A stretch of 64,000 nucleotides of DNA from Cupriavidus necator (GCF_013141915.1 NZ_SROX01000003.1:248001-312000); one strand, 5' to 3'. Shown: positions 18,038 to 26,266, numbered from the stretch's first letter. Translations and numbers: made by a program. The notes: generated from the sequence alone by a model not told the origin.

Positions 18038-19036
18038 TCACGCATCCATTTCGCGGCGCCAGGCTTGCGGGCTCTGCGATGTCCATCTCCGGAATGCGCG
18101 AGTAAATGCACTGTGCTCCGAGTACCCAAGTATCCAGGCCACCTCAGCGAGCGAAAGCCGTGGATCTTTTAGGTAATTCTCTGCAATCCGGCGTCTCGTG
18201 TCGTCACGTAGCTCGCGAAATTTCAGACCCAGTTTGTCGAGTCGCCGCTGCAACGTGCGGGGGGTCATGTGCATGGAGGAAGCCACTGTTTCAAGGCTCA
18301 CTTCGCCTTGACGCGCGAGCCCGGCTACCGCTTGCCTGATGGCATGTTCCATGTCATCCATCTTCGGCATGGCACCCAACACAGCCTGTACCTGAAGCTC
18401 CATGATTCGCAGTAGCGCTTCATCAGGTTGACGCAGAGGCGCCTGCAAAAGGTCGGCGGGGAAGCGCAGACTCGTCTCCGGTTGGTCGAACTTCACCGGG
18501 CAGCCGAAGTATGCAAGATAAGGGGTGGTGTCTTGAGGTGTTGCGTTAACAAAGCACACCTCCTCCAGCCTCACATCACCATCTGTCATGGCTCGCGTGA
18601 AACGGGTCATCGCAGCCAAGGCCGTTTCGTCAACGAGCGGCCCCGTTGGTTCCGTCGAACGGGGCCACGTCATCACGACGGACTTACCTTCGGTTCTTAG
18701 CTCCGCCGGCGTTACGTTTGCAACCACACGGTCGTACTGTTGCCAGCGTTGCAAGACAGCCCCGACGTCAGGGCAAGCCCCAAGTGCGTATCCAAGCACG
18801 CCGAGATGCGCAGGCGCAATGCGCTGGCCAACGTGCAATCCGAGGAGCGGATCATTGCAAACCTCGGCGGCACGCTCAAGCAAACGCCGCCAGTGATCGA
18901 GCGCGTAGAGTCGCACTTCCTGGCAATTAGGGCTGGATTCCCCCAGCACATGCACGGCATCCAGCCCTTGGTCCTGCAAGTAGTCGAAAAGCAGGTTCAC
19001 GTAGGTGCTGGCGTAGTAAGCGGTGGGCGCGGACAT
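18038..19036 (-). CDS. AraC-family transcriptional regulator (OruR-like)
   Basis: From the MSAPTAYYAS start the protein has 332 residues. The first 200 form the arabinose-binding-like domain (Pfam Arabinose_bd type: LLGLHVGQRIAPAHLGVLGYAL). The C-terminal 100 carry two helix-turn-helices, with TPRTLQRRLDKLGLKFRELRDDTRRR and LSLAEVAWILGYSEHSAFTRAFRRW. OruR-like regulators often control adjacent fatty or sterol-like compound genes. It is divergent from the sterol desaturase-type gene, with phased repeats in between. A longer start at 19090 would cover those repeats. Confidence 0.85.
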   Translation of the reverse strand: MSAPTAYYASTYVNLLFDYLQDQGLDAVHVLGESSPNCQEVRLYALDHWRRLLERAAEVCNDPLLGLHVGQRIAPAHLGVLGYALGACPDVGAVLQRWQQYDRVVANVTPAELRTEGKSVVMTWPRSTEPTGPLVDETALAAMTRFTRAMTDGDVRLEEVCFVNATPQDTTPYLAYFGCPVKFDQPETSLRFPADLLQAPLRQPDEALLRIMELQVQAVLGAMPKMDDMEHAIRQAVAGLARQGEVSLETVASSMHMTPRTLQRRLDKLGLKFRELRDDTRRRIAENYLKDPRLSLAEVAWILGYSEHSAFTRAFRRWTSQSPQAWRREMDA

Positions 19037-19053
19037 GGGATGACAATGAACAA

Positions 19054-19123
19054 TGTCGCGAAGTGTCAAGAAAGTGTCGAGGACTGTCAATGCGGAGGGT
19101 CACCAGTTTGATCAAACTGTCGG
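19054..19123. promoter_or_regulatory. Helically phased TGTC repeats and a perfect palindrome
   Basis: TGTCGC, TGTCAA, TGTCGA and TGTCAA begin at 19054, 19064, 19075 and 19085, spaced by one DNA turn, and a fifth TGTCGG begins at 19118, three turns on. CAGTTTGATCAAACTG (19104-19119) is a perfect 16-bp palindrome. The cluster sits between the divergent AraC and desaturase genes, as expected for an AraC-type control region. Confidence 0.5.
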
Positions 19124-19160
19124 CAAGCCAAGCGAACAGGAGTCTAAATTGCCGTCCGAT

Positions 19161-20117
19161 ATGATGAACTGGCTGCATTCCATATTTGGGAAGTCCGTGG
19201 ATTGGAAGCAGGCGTTCATGCTCAGCATGGTTCCTCTCTTCATCATTGCATTCAGTCTCGAGACCCTGATCAATCGAAGGCGTAGAGCCGAATCGACACT
19301 GAACTGGAAGGAGGTGTGGGCGAACATCGCATTGGGCACCACTTACCAGATCATGGAGCCCCTGGGAGTGGCTCTTGTGACAGGATCCATCTATGCGTGG
19401 GTATATTCAAAACGTTTGTTTGATATCCCGGTGGACGGTTGGACCATTCTCCCAATCATTCTGTCGGTCGAGTTCTGCTACTACTGGTTTCATCGCGCCA
19501 GCCATCGAATCCGCTGGTTTTGGGCGGCGCACGTCGTTCATCATACCGGCGAGAGCATGAACTTCACTACGGCGGCACGACAATCGATGCTCAATGTGGT
19601 CGCTGGGAGTTTCATCTTTTTCCTTCCTCCCGTGCTCCTCGGTGTGCCGCCGGCCGCAGTCGCACTCATCCTGGCCGTGAATCTGTCCTATCAGTATTTC
19701 ATTCATACCGAACTGATCCGCCGCCTTCCTGGCTGGATTGAGTACATCTTCAATACACCGTCCCATCACCGTGCCCATCATGGCCGAAACGACCAATATA
19801 TCGACAAGAACTACGGTGGCATGTTGATCATTTTCGATCGCATGTTTGGCACTTTCGAAGAAGAACGGGAGACGGTGCAATACGGCATCACCCAACAGAT
19901 TAAGTCCTACAATATCCTGGTGCTGAATCTCCACGAGTTTGTCGACATGTGGCGTGACGTGATGTCACCGGGGCCCGTGTGGCAGCGACTGCAACACCTG
20001 TGGCGGCCGCCGGAATGGGTGCGCCGTGGTCATGAACCCATCCACACATGGACGGTGGACAGGAACGAGCCGACCGGCAGTGAGTCGACACCCACTCCGT
20101 CAACATCCGCTACCTGA
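19161..20117 (+). CDS. Sterol desaturase/fatty acid hydroxylase family membrane di-iron protein
   Basis: About 318 residues from the MMNWLHS start. Several membrane segments precede and separate three histidine boxes: WFHRASHR, AAHVVHHTGE and SHHRAHHG, which together supply the di-iron ligands of this superfamily. Members hydroxylate or desaturate lipids, sterols or carotenoid-like compounds at the inner membrane. No strong ribosome site is seen; an earlier ATG at 19053 would leave only 16 bp to the divergent regulator. A DUF4345 membrane protein follows 10 bp later. Confidence 0.88.
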   Translation: MMNWLHSIFGKSVDWKQAFMLSMVPLFIIAFSLETLINRRRRAESTLNWKEVWANIALGTTYQIMEPLGVALVTGSIYAWVYSKRLFDIPVDGWTILPIILSVEFCYYWFHRASHRIRWFWAAHVVHHTGESMNFTTAARQSMLNVVAGSFIFFLPPVLLGVPPAAVALILAVNLSYQYFIHTELIRRLPGWIEYIFNTPSHHRAHHGRNDQYIDKNYGGMLIIFDRMFGTFEEERETVQYGITQQIKSYNILVLNLHEFVDMWRDVMSPGPVWQRLQHLWRPPEWVRRGHEPIHTWTVDRNEPTGSESTPTPSTSAT

Positions 20118-20127
20118 GAGCCAACTC

Positions 20128-20535
20128 ATGCATCGCCTCTCTCAAATATACCTGGCCGTTTCGGCACTGGCTTTCCTGCTAATTGGCTTGCATACGTTTC
20201 ACGACCCCGTTACGGCAATGGCGGGCCTCGATATGCAACCCCATTCGGTGAATGCCTTCAATGAGATCCGTGCCAACTACGGTGGCATGCATCTCGGTAT
20301 CAGTCTGTTGCTGGCCCTGGGTCTACTCTCGAAGGCGTGGCGAAAGCCCGCGATGTGGATCAACGTCGTGTTCACCAGCGGCCTGGTGCTCGGGCGGCTG
20401 GTCAGCATTTCCGCTGACGGTTGGCCAAATGATCTCGTTCGAATGTTGCTTGGAATCGAAGCAGCAGCGGCATTGACCGGCCTAGCGCTGTTGTGCTTCC
20501 TCAACAAACATGATGCGCGCTCTTCCATGAGATGA
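20128..20535 (+). CDS. DUF4345-type integral membrane protein
   Basis: A 135-residue protein with four predicted membrane helices: YLAVSALAFLLIGLHTF, LGISLLLALGLLSKAW, the INVVFTSGLVLGRLVSI region, and AAAALTGLALLCFL. The conserved NEIRANYGGMHLG segment between helices 1 and 2 matches DUF4345 family proteins of unknown function. It starts 10 bp after the desaturase stop and probably shares its transcript. A 7-bp hairpin (GCGCTCA/TGAGCGC, 20536-20552) follows its stop. Confidence 0.75.
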   Translation: MHRLSQIYLAVSALAFLLIGLHTFHDPVTAMAGLDMQPHSVNAFNEIRANYGGMHLGISLLLALGLLSKAWRKPAMWINVVFTSGLVLGRLVSISADGWPNDLVRMLLGIEAAAALTGLALLCFLNKHDARSSMR

Positions 20536-20552
20536 GCGCTCACTTTGAGCGC

Positions 20553-20966
20553 CCGCGACGCGTGGACATGAGGTCATCGTTCACCCAGTCCTATCAAGTT
20601 AAACTCGCACCGATCAACCTCCACCTGTCCTGATACCGGTCTTGCGGACAACGCGCGAGATATCCGCATTGACGGGCTTCACCGCTTTCTAAGCATCCTT
20701 TCATCGCGACGGGTCCGACGCAGCGAAGAGAACGCTAGCTCTCCCGAGAGCAGTCAAGGTGTTGGGGCCTGGCCCCAGTAGAGACTACGGAGGTCGCGTC
20801 CAGGACCGTAGTGTTCGGTCTCTTCTGGAGTCTTTCGATGCCGTGTCTGCACAGCGCTTTTTTGACGGCTGCCCGGCGGTCCTTACACGCGTGGGCTGGT
20901 CGAGGCAAATCGAGACGAATCGCAATGACAAGCGGGCGCCGGCATCCGGGCGCTGGAGTACCTGCT
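20553..20966. other. Intergenic region with two adjacent hairpins
   Basis: No gene is supported. TGGGGC/GCCCCA (20764-20778) forms one hairpin. Just after it, GAGAC/GTCTC with an inner ACTACGG/CCGTAGT forms a second, longer one to about 20822. These may be remnants of an element end or a structured RNA; I cannot assign them. Confidence 0.3.
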
Positions 20967-21037
20967 GTAAAAGCGACTCTATGACCCCAGTCCTATTGGG
21001 TCAGATCCGCACTTGTCGCGTGATTGAGCAGACGCGC

Positions 21038-22672
21038 TCAGCGTGCGGGACGCCAGTTGTGGGGAAGCAGCTCGTCGATGCGGCTGTTCAGATGGGTGGG
21101 CAGGCGGGTCAGCACATCGGTGATGTAGGCCCATGGATCGTGCCCTTGCAGCCTGGCTGATTGCACCAGGCTCATCACGACCGCGGCGCGCTGACCGGCC
21201 AGTTCGCTGCCAGCGAACAACCACGAGCGCCTTCCTAGGGCCCAGGGGCGGATCAGATTTTCTAGGCTGTTGTTGTCCACACTGACCTCTCCATCGAGGA
21301 GGTGGTGCGTCAGCGTCGGCCAGTTCTTGAGGCTGTAGTCGAGCGCCTTGGCTGTGATGCTGCCCTCAGGCACACGTGACCGCTCCAGTTGCAGCCAGGC
21401 ATGCAGTTGCTCCCACAGCGGCTTGGCGTCGCTGTGCCTCCTGGCCTGACGTTGCTCGCTGCTCAGCGTGGCGAGCTCGCGCTCAAGACGGTAGATCTGC
21501 GCGATGCGACGCAGCGCCTCTGGGGCGACCGTGCTGTTGCCCTGGTTCCGCAGCAGTTCGTCGTACCGACGTCGGGCATGAGCAAGACATCCCGCCGCTA
21601 CGCGACCGGGGCTGGCTTGCAACACGCTGTCATAGGCAGCGTATTCGTCGCGCACCAAGGTACCTTGCCAACATCGCTCGTTGCGGTCTTCGCTAGCACC
21701 TCCCAGGAAGGCAATCGGGTACTGCGCGCCTCGGCCAATACAGAAGTCGTAGATCACGCCAGGCAGTGGATCGAAGGCGCCGCGCGAGTAGGCCCAGACG
21801 TACGCTCGCTTGGTCTTGCCGGCTCCCGGGTCGAGCAATGCCACCGGCGTCTCGTCGGCGTGCAGCCCCCTTGCTGCAAGTACGAAGCGCTTGTGCGCTT
21901 CATAGAGCGGTTCAAGCGCCGCACCAGCACGCCCGGACCAGGCAGCCAGTGTTGAGCGCGGCGTGTGTACGCCCGAACGGGCGTTGATCGTCTCCTGCCG
22001 GTAGTAAGGCCGATGGTCGACGAAGCGGCTGATCAGCGTGTGCGCCACCAGCCCGGCTGCAGGCAGCCCACCGTCGATGATCTGGGGTTCGACGGGTTCC
22101 TGCACCAGGCGTTGGCAGCAGCGGCAGGCCCACTTGCCATAGATGTGGCGGTGCACGAAGAACTCCGCCGGCACGATATCCAGCTTCTCGCTGACGTCCT
22201 CACCCACGCGTACCATGGTCCGTCCACAGCCCGGTGTTGGGCAGTGAGTATCCTCGGGTTCGTGGTGATGCTCGACTCGGCGCAGGTGGGCCGGCAGTGG
22301 CTGGCGACGGGGCTTGCGCGTGGACCTGGTGTTGTCTTCAACAGAGGGCTCGCCCTTGGCCTGCTGTAACTGCGCTTGCAGACTGGCCTCGTCCTCGGCC
22401 AGGGACTCCTCGAACAGCCGGCGCTGCTCAGCGCTCATCGCCTCGGTCTTGGCCCCGAACTTCCAGGCCTTGAGTCGCGCCAGCTCGAAGGTGATCTTCT
22501 CGATCTTGACGTCCTTGAGCTTGATCTCGCGTTCCTGCTGCTGAATGTGTGCGAGCATCTGCTGCGCCAATGCCAGCACGTCCTCGGGCGCGAGGTCCTG
22601 AAGGCCTTGATCTTGTAGTTGGCGCAGGTTCAGCATGGAGCCATCGTGCCAGCCACCGGGCACTACCACCAT
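21038..22672 (-). CDS. tnpC: IS66 transposase TnpC
   Basis: The 544-residue DDE transposase of IS66 elements. An N-terminal coiled-coil region (ALAQQMLAHIQQQEREIKLK) is followed by a zinc-binding segment around CPTPGCGRTM and WACRCCQ. The RNase-H-like domain has HADETPVALLDPG (first Asp), LVRDEYAAYDS (second Asp) and VDNNSLENLIRPWALGRRSW (Glu). An internal ATG at 22636 (MLNLRQLQ) is an alternative start. It looks intact. Confidence 0.92.
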   Translation of the reverse strand: MVVVPGGWHDGSMLNLRQLQDQGLQDLAPEDVLALAQQMLAHIQQQEREIKLKDVKIEKITFELARLKAWKFGAKTEAMSAEQRRLFEESLAEDEASLQAQLQQAKGEPSVEDNTRSTRKPRRQPLPAHLRRVEHHHEPEDTHCPTPGCGRTMVRVGEDVSEKLDIVPAEFFVHRHIYGKWACRCCQRLVQEPVEPQIIDGGLPAAGLVAHTLISRFVDHRPYYRQETINARSGVHTPRSTLAAWSGRAGAALEPLYEAHKRFVLAARGLHADETPVALLDPGAGKTKRAYVWAYSRGAFDPLPGVIYDFCIGRGAQYPIAFLGGASEDRNERCWQGTLVRDEYAAYDSVLQASPGRVAAGCLAHARRRYDELLRNQGNSTVAPEALRRIAQIYRLERELATLSSEQRQARRHSDAKPLWEQLHAWLQLERSRVPEGSITAKALDYSLKNWPTLTHHLLDGEVSVDNNSLENLIRPWALGRRSWLFAGSELAGQRAAVVMSLVQSARLQGHDPWAYITDVLTRLPTHLNSRIDELLPHNWRPAR

Positions 22673-22706
22673 CCGGATTTATGCTGTCAACGCGCCGTGA
22701 TCATCC

Positions 22707-23045
22707 TCATATCCGCGTAATGGCGCGCAGGTCCTCCAGGCGCTGCCAAGGCAGGCCGAGGACCAGGGCGTCGAACTGCGCCTGCGTCAGTTGTGCGCCG
22801 GTGGCGCCGGCCTGTACCGCAGGCCAGACAAATCGTCCCTGGTTGAGGCGGCGAGCGGCGCACCACACGCCAAAGCCGTCATGTATCAATAGCTTGACGC
22901 GGGTGTGGCGGGCGTTCGCAAACAGGTAGGCGTGATGAGACTGGGCTGCGCCGAAGACCTGTACCACGCGCGCCAGCAGCCGCTCGGTGCCGGCACGCAT
23001 GTCGATGGGCTCGACGGCCAACCACAGCGCGTCGATGCGGATCAT
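22707..23045 (-). CDS. tnpB: IS66 accessory protein TnpB
   Basis: This 112-residue IS66 Orf2 protein is needed with TnpA and TnpC for transposition. The start MIRIDALWLAVEPIDMRAG at 23045 overlaps the TGA of the tnpA frame by ATGA coupling. The family segments AYLFANARHTRVKLLIHDGFGVW and a Trp/Arg-rich C terminus are present. The longer frame to 23177 lies inside tnpA. Confidence 0.9.
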   Translation of the reverse strand: MIRIDALWLAVEPIDMRAGTERLLARVVQVFGAAQSHHAYLFANARHTRVKLLIHDGFGVWCAARRLNQGRFVWPAVQAGATGAQLTQAQFDALVLGLPWQRLEDLRAITRI

Positions 23046-23446
23046 CGCAGCCAGTCCCGAAGCAGTTGGGCACATTGCTGTGCCGCTGACAGAGGCCAGT
23101 GCACAACCAGCGTGCCGCCTGGGCGCTGGATCTCGATGCGGATGGCGTCGGGAGCTACCGGAGCTGGCGTCTCGCATGGGACCGCCTAGGCCGGCTGCAT
23201 GGTTGGTGTCAAAGGCTGAACATGCAGTGGAATAAACGCACGGCCCTCGCGCTGCGTTGCCCGCATCTGGCGTTCACGTTCCTCTCTGACCCATCTGTGC
23301 ACCATGTTCGGGTGCAGCCCATGGCTGAGCGCCACGCCGGCTACCGATGCCCCAGGCTGGCGAGCTTGCTCCAGTACCGTCGCCTTGAACTCGGCGCTGT
23401 ACTCTCTGCGGCGCGGCCGCTCGATAGTTGTCGACACTCGATCCAT
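23042..23446 (-). pseudogene. tnpA: IS66 tnpA with an in-frame amber stop
   Basis: From ATG 23446 the frame encodes the usual helix-turn-helix part of TnpA, with RREYSAEFKATVLEQARQPG and HGLHPNMVHRWVREERER. It is stopped by TAG at 23186-23188. Beyond it, in the same frame, the normal TnpA C terminus continues (PDAIRIEIQRPGGTLVVHWP) to a TGA that overlaps the tnpB start. So one nonsense codon splits a gene of about 134 codons. Readthrough or sequencing error are alternatives. Confidence 0.75.
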
Positions 23447-23477
23447 CGTCCCCACGATCCTCCATCGTGGGGACGAT
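23445..23477. repeat. 14-bp perfect inverted repeat at the tnpA start
   Basis: ATCGTCCCCACGAT and ATCGTGGGGACGAT flank a 5-base spacer and overlap the tnpA start codon at 23446. A hairpin in the mRNA would hide the translation start, a common way to hold down transposase synthesis. Confidence 0.7.
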
Positions 23478-23622
23478 GCAGGATCCCGTGGATCGATTCA
23501 AGGCGGAAGAACTGGACGCTTACCCCTCATGTTCCGTAAGCAGCTCTTATAAAATGCAATTAATCGCCTTGATGCGACCAAAAACTTGAACGGAAGCTTG
23601 TATCAATGGGATGGCGCCGAAA

Positions 23623-23637
23623 TTTCACGATGGTGAA
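23623..23637. repeat. Candidate integrase core site, copy 1
   Basis: TTTCACGATGGTGAA lies just past the 3' end of the decayed integrase copy. It matches 14 of 15 positions of the site at 24815 and has inverted TTCAC/GTGAA arms. It is nested in a larger palindrome, GCGCCGAA/TTCGGCGC (23614-23647). Confidence 0.5.
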
Positions 23638-23653
23638 GGTTCGGCGCAGGCTG

Positions 23654-23854
23654 CTATTTCTTGCTGCCCCAGCCGATCCGATGCCGCTCCTGAGTAGCTT
23701 CATGCCGCGCATCCTCTTCGCTGTGCAAGTAGCCGCTCGTCGTCGGCTGTGCCCAAAGTTGTCGCGCGCAGCCAGTGCGCTGAGGCGCTGGCCAGCACCG
23801 CGGCTTGCGGTTCCCATCCCGGCGCGCGCCCCCGCACGCGCTGCGCGGCCATGC
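23654..23854 (-). pseudogene. Decayed duplicate of the integrase 3' end
   Basis: On the minus strand this DNA matches the 3' end of the integrase at 24847, including RDNFGH, the HRIGWGSK-like tail and a stop at the same place. Two gaps, totalling about 60 bp relative to the full copy, remove the catalytic HxxR region. Homology ends abruptly at about 23854. It cannot encode an active recombinase. Confidence 0.75.
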
Positions 23855-23879
23855 GCCCCTACGCGATAGGCTGGCAACC

Positions 23880-24680
23880 TCAGACTACCATCGGCGTGGT
23901 AGCGCCATCGATCGACAGGATGGAGCCCGAAATATAGCTGGCCCGTGGCGAGGCGAGGAACAGCACAGCGTCCGCCACCTCTTCCGGCGTGGCCAGGCGG
24001 CCCAGGCCGGTGCGCGCGTTGGCGCGCGCCAGCGCCTGCTCCACTGTCATGCCGCCGATGCGCGCATCCACTTCCATGCCCTGCTGCAAGCGCTCGGTAT
24101 GCGTAGCCGACGGATTGACCGCGTTGACGCGCACACCCTGCTTGCCGTAGGCATTGGCCAGTCCGGCGCTGGCCAGCATCAATGCAGCGTTAGCTGCGCC
24201 ACCCGCCAGGTGGGCGGGGTTGGCCATCTTGCCACCCATGCCCACGATGTTGACGATGGCGCCGCGCCCTTGCTGCGCCATGCGCTTGACCACCGGGTCA
24301 ATCACATTGATGTAGCTGAAGTACTTGGCGGTCATGGCTTCCTGCCACAGTTGTGGGGTCAGCTCGTCCGGCGGCCGGCGCTTGGCCGCGCCGGCCGAGG
24401 TCACCAGAATGTCGATGCCGCCAAGTCCTGCCACCGCTTCTTCCACCGCGCGTGCGGCCTCGGCGATATGGGTCAGATCGGCGGATACCGCGACCACGTC
24501 CTTGGCAAATTCGCCCTGGCCTTCGGCCAGCTTGGCGCAGGCCTTCGCCAAGTTTTCTGCGCTGCGCGAAACGATGGCCACGCGCGCGCCCTCACGCAGA
24601 AAGCCGACCGCGCAAGCGAGGCCGATGCCGCGGCTGCCGCCGGTGATGAGCACCCGTTGATTGCGGAGTTCGAGATCCAT
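23880..24680 (-). CDS. SDR-family oxidoreductase carried between integrase copies
   Basis: A 266-residue classical short-chain dehydrogenase from the ATG at 24680. The NAD(P) loop is TGGSRGIG near residue 14. NIVGMGGKMAN is in the catalytic Ser strand. The usual YxxxK position reads HLAGGAANAALMLASAGLA, so the Tyr and Lys seem replaced. The C-terminal TPEEVADAVLFLASPRASYISGS is canonical. It lies between the full integrase and its decayed copy, with matching short palindromes, and may be mobile cargo. The substrate is unknown. Confidence 0.85.
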   Translation of the reverse strand: MDLELRNQRVLITGGSRGIGLACAVGFLREGARVAIVSRSAENLAKACAKLAEGQGEFAKDVVAVSADLTHIAEAARAVEEAVAGLGGIDILVTSAGAAKRRPPDELTPQLWQEAMTAKYFSYINVIDPVVKRMAQQGRGAIVNIVGMGGKMANPAHLAGGAANAALMLASAGLANAYGKQGVRVNAVNPSATHTERLQQGMEVDARIGGMTVEQALARANARTGLGRLATPEEVADAVLFLASPRASYISGSILSIDGATTPMVV

Positions 24681-24814
24681 GATGGTGTGCCTTGGCTGGT
24701 GGGGAGTGCGGGCGTCGTTCGACAAATGGCGCATCCCCATGTGTGGCGGGCCGGTTGCAACGCCGGTGAGATGATAGGGGGTGATCATAGCGCGCCTGTT
24801 GGTGCCCACTATAG

Positions 24815-24829
24815 TTTCATGATGGTGAA
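24815..24829. repeat. Candidate integrase core site, copy 2
   Basis: TTTCATGATGGTGAA lies 18 bp past the integrase stop and pairs with the copy at 23623. The two delimit a segment of about 1.2 kb containing the SDR gene and the integrase remnant. Confidence 0.5.
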
Positions 24830-24846
24830 ATAATTTCCACGGGCGT

Positions 24847-25914
24847 CTACCTCTTGCTGCCCCAGCCGATCCGATGCCGCTCCTGCGTGGCTTGATGGCG
24901 AGCATCCTCCTCGCTGTGCAGATAGCCGCTCGTCGTCGACAGCGAGCTGTGCCCGAAGTTGTCGCGCACAAAGCGCAGGTCGACCTGTTGGTCGGTCATG
25001 TGCGAGCCGGCGGTGTGGCGCAGCCAGTGCGCCGAGGCACTGGCCAGCACCGCGGCTTGCGCCTCCCATTCCGGCCCGCGCGCACGCAGGCGCGCCGCGG
25101 CCATGCCGAACACCTCTTTCAGGATCAGGTGCAGCGCGCCGCGTGACAGCGGTTTCTCGCTGCCCGCTTTTCCAATCACCGGCAGCACCAGCGGACGCGT
25201 CTCCCCGAACTGCGGGGTAGGCGGCAATTCGTGGGCGCGGCGGTAGCGCGCCAACTCGGCAATCAACTCGTCGGTCGCCGGCACCAGCCGGGTCTTGTTG
25301 CCCTTGCCGGTGACCTCCAGCCACCAGCGCTCGATGCCCTGGGCATCGCGCCGGCAGAAGAACGCGCCCATGGGGGTGGCCGTCAGCTCGGCGGCGCGCA
25401 AGCCGCCCAGATAAAGCACCGTCAGCACCCAGCGGCAACGGGCCGCGTGCAGGCGTTCCCGCGCCGTCTCGGCCGGCATTGCTGCGACCGTGTTTTTGAC
25501 CACCTCCCACAGGTCGTGGCTCAGATAGCGGGTGATGCGCGCCTGGGCGGGGGCGCGGCGGCGGCGGGCGAGGGCGAGCGGGTTGCCGGCCAGGTAGCCC
25601 GCCTCGGTCAGCCAGGCGAACAAGGCGTTCAGGATCACCAGCGCCTGGCGCACGCTGCCGGGCGACAGCGGCCCCGCAAACGGGCGCCAGTCCGGATGAT
25701 TGCGCGCGAGCTTCTTGGTCCCGGTCAGCACCCAGCGCGCGGCCGGTTGCGGATCGGCGAGGAAGCGCTCGTAGGCAAGCAGGTCTTCATGGGTCAGCGA
25801 GGACAAGGGCTTGCCCAACTGAAGCACGGCCCACAGGATCAGCCGCTCCACCTCGCGGCGATACGTGGTGAGCGTCGCGGTGCTGTCTGCGTAGCGGGCA
25901 AGCCAGGCGGTCAC
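24847..25914 (-). CDS. Tyrosine recombinase/phage-type integrase
   Basis: A 355-residue recombinase from a GTG at 25914. The SAM-like N domain (TTYRREVERLILWAVLQLG) is followed by the catalytic domain with Arg in LGGLRAAELT, Lys in TGKGNKTRLVP, HWLRH for HxxR, and FGHSSLSTTSGYLH with the second His and nucleophile Tyr. All catalytic residues are present. Related Burkholderiales integrases often have a further N-terminal segment, so this gene may be shortened at its 5' end, where it abuts an ISL3-like fragment. It is the likely motor for the SDR-containing segment downstream. Confidence 0.9.
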   Translation of the reverse strand: MTAWLARYADSTATLTTYRREVERLILWAVLQLGKPLSSLTHEDLLAYERFLADPQPAARWVLTGTKKLARNHPDWRPFAGPLSPGSVRQALVILNALFAWLTEAGYLAGNPLALARRRRAPAQARITRYLSHDLWEVVKNTVAAMPAETARERLHAARCRWVLTVLYLGGLRAAELTATPMGAFFCRRDAQGIERWWLEVTGKGNKTRLVPATDELIAELARYRRAHELPPTPQFGETRPLVLPVIGKAGSEKPLSRGALHLILKEVFGMAAARLRARGPEWEAQAAVLASASAHWLRHTAGSHMTDQQVDLRFVRDNFGHSSLSTTSGYLHSEEDARHQATQERHRIGWGSKR

Positions 25915-26133
25915 CGCGGCATTTCCTCAGCGTCGCAGCACGACAAACGTTTCAACCATCGATCGAAATGCAGCACACTTCGCCGGTGCATGAGTCCGAG
26001 AAACTCCCGCGCGAGACTGCGGACCTCGCCCACCACGGGTTCGATCTTGCACAGCGCCTTCACGAACCGCTCGTGGTCCGCACTCTTTGGCTCCTCGATG
26101 GCGAGGTTCCTCCATCGTAGAACGGAGCAAGTC
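25911..26133 (-). pseudogene. ISL3-like transposase fragment
   Basis: One minus-strand frame of 74 codons encodes LRWRNLAIEEPKSADHERF and VRSLAREFLGLMHRRSVLHF followed by DRWLKRL, which resembles the mid-to-late part of ISL3-type transposases. The frame is cut at its 5' side where the Tn7-like element begins (26134). At its 3' side it ends in a TGA overlapping the integrase GTG. The family assignment rests on pattern only. Confidence 0.45.
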
Positions 26134-26266
26134 TGTCACTCCGGAATCCAGCTGGAACCCGCGTCGAATATAGAAATCCGGCCGGTGAATTGACACTATT
26201 GCTTGCACTCCCCACGAAGCAAAATCGTCAATTCGCATTAGTCCGGATTAATTTCGTCAATTGGCG
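26134..26266. repeat. Tn7-like left end with candidate TnsB sites
   Basis: After the terminal TGTCAC come GTGAATTGACAC (26185-26196), TCGTCAATTCGC (26225-26236) and TCGTCAATTGGC (26254-26265). Repeated GTCAATT half-sites at the end of a tnsABC element are the arrangement expected for TnsB binding sites. Confidence 0.6.

Larger units (their letters stand above)
20967..23523 (-). mobile_element. IS66-family insertion sequence
   Basis: The element carries tnpA, tnpB and tnpC in the normal IS66 order on the minus strand. The right end is read at 23523, where the minus strand starts GTAAGCGTCCAGTTCTTC, a GTAA-type IS66 terminus. The left end is provisional: GTAAAAGCGAC at 20967 is the best match but is imperfect. 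The 8 bp on the two sides do not match, so no target duplication is seen. With tnpA nonsense-mutated the copy may be inactive. Confidence 0.7.

Noticed and set aside
20759-21160. A 133-codon plus-strand frame running into tnpC
   Set aside because: It overlaps the IS66 transposase end, contains hairpins, and shows no recognisable protein family.
20959-23531. An 8-bp target duplication around the IS66 element
   Set aside because: With ends at 20967 and 23523 the flanks read TACCTGCT and CCCTCATG, which do not match; the left end is not certain.
23623-24829. A class 1-type integron cassette around the SDR gene
   Set aside because: The recombinase lacks IntI-specific features I could identify, and the repeated sites are short simple palindromes, not attC-like paired stems.
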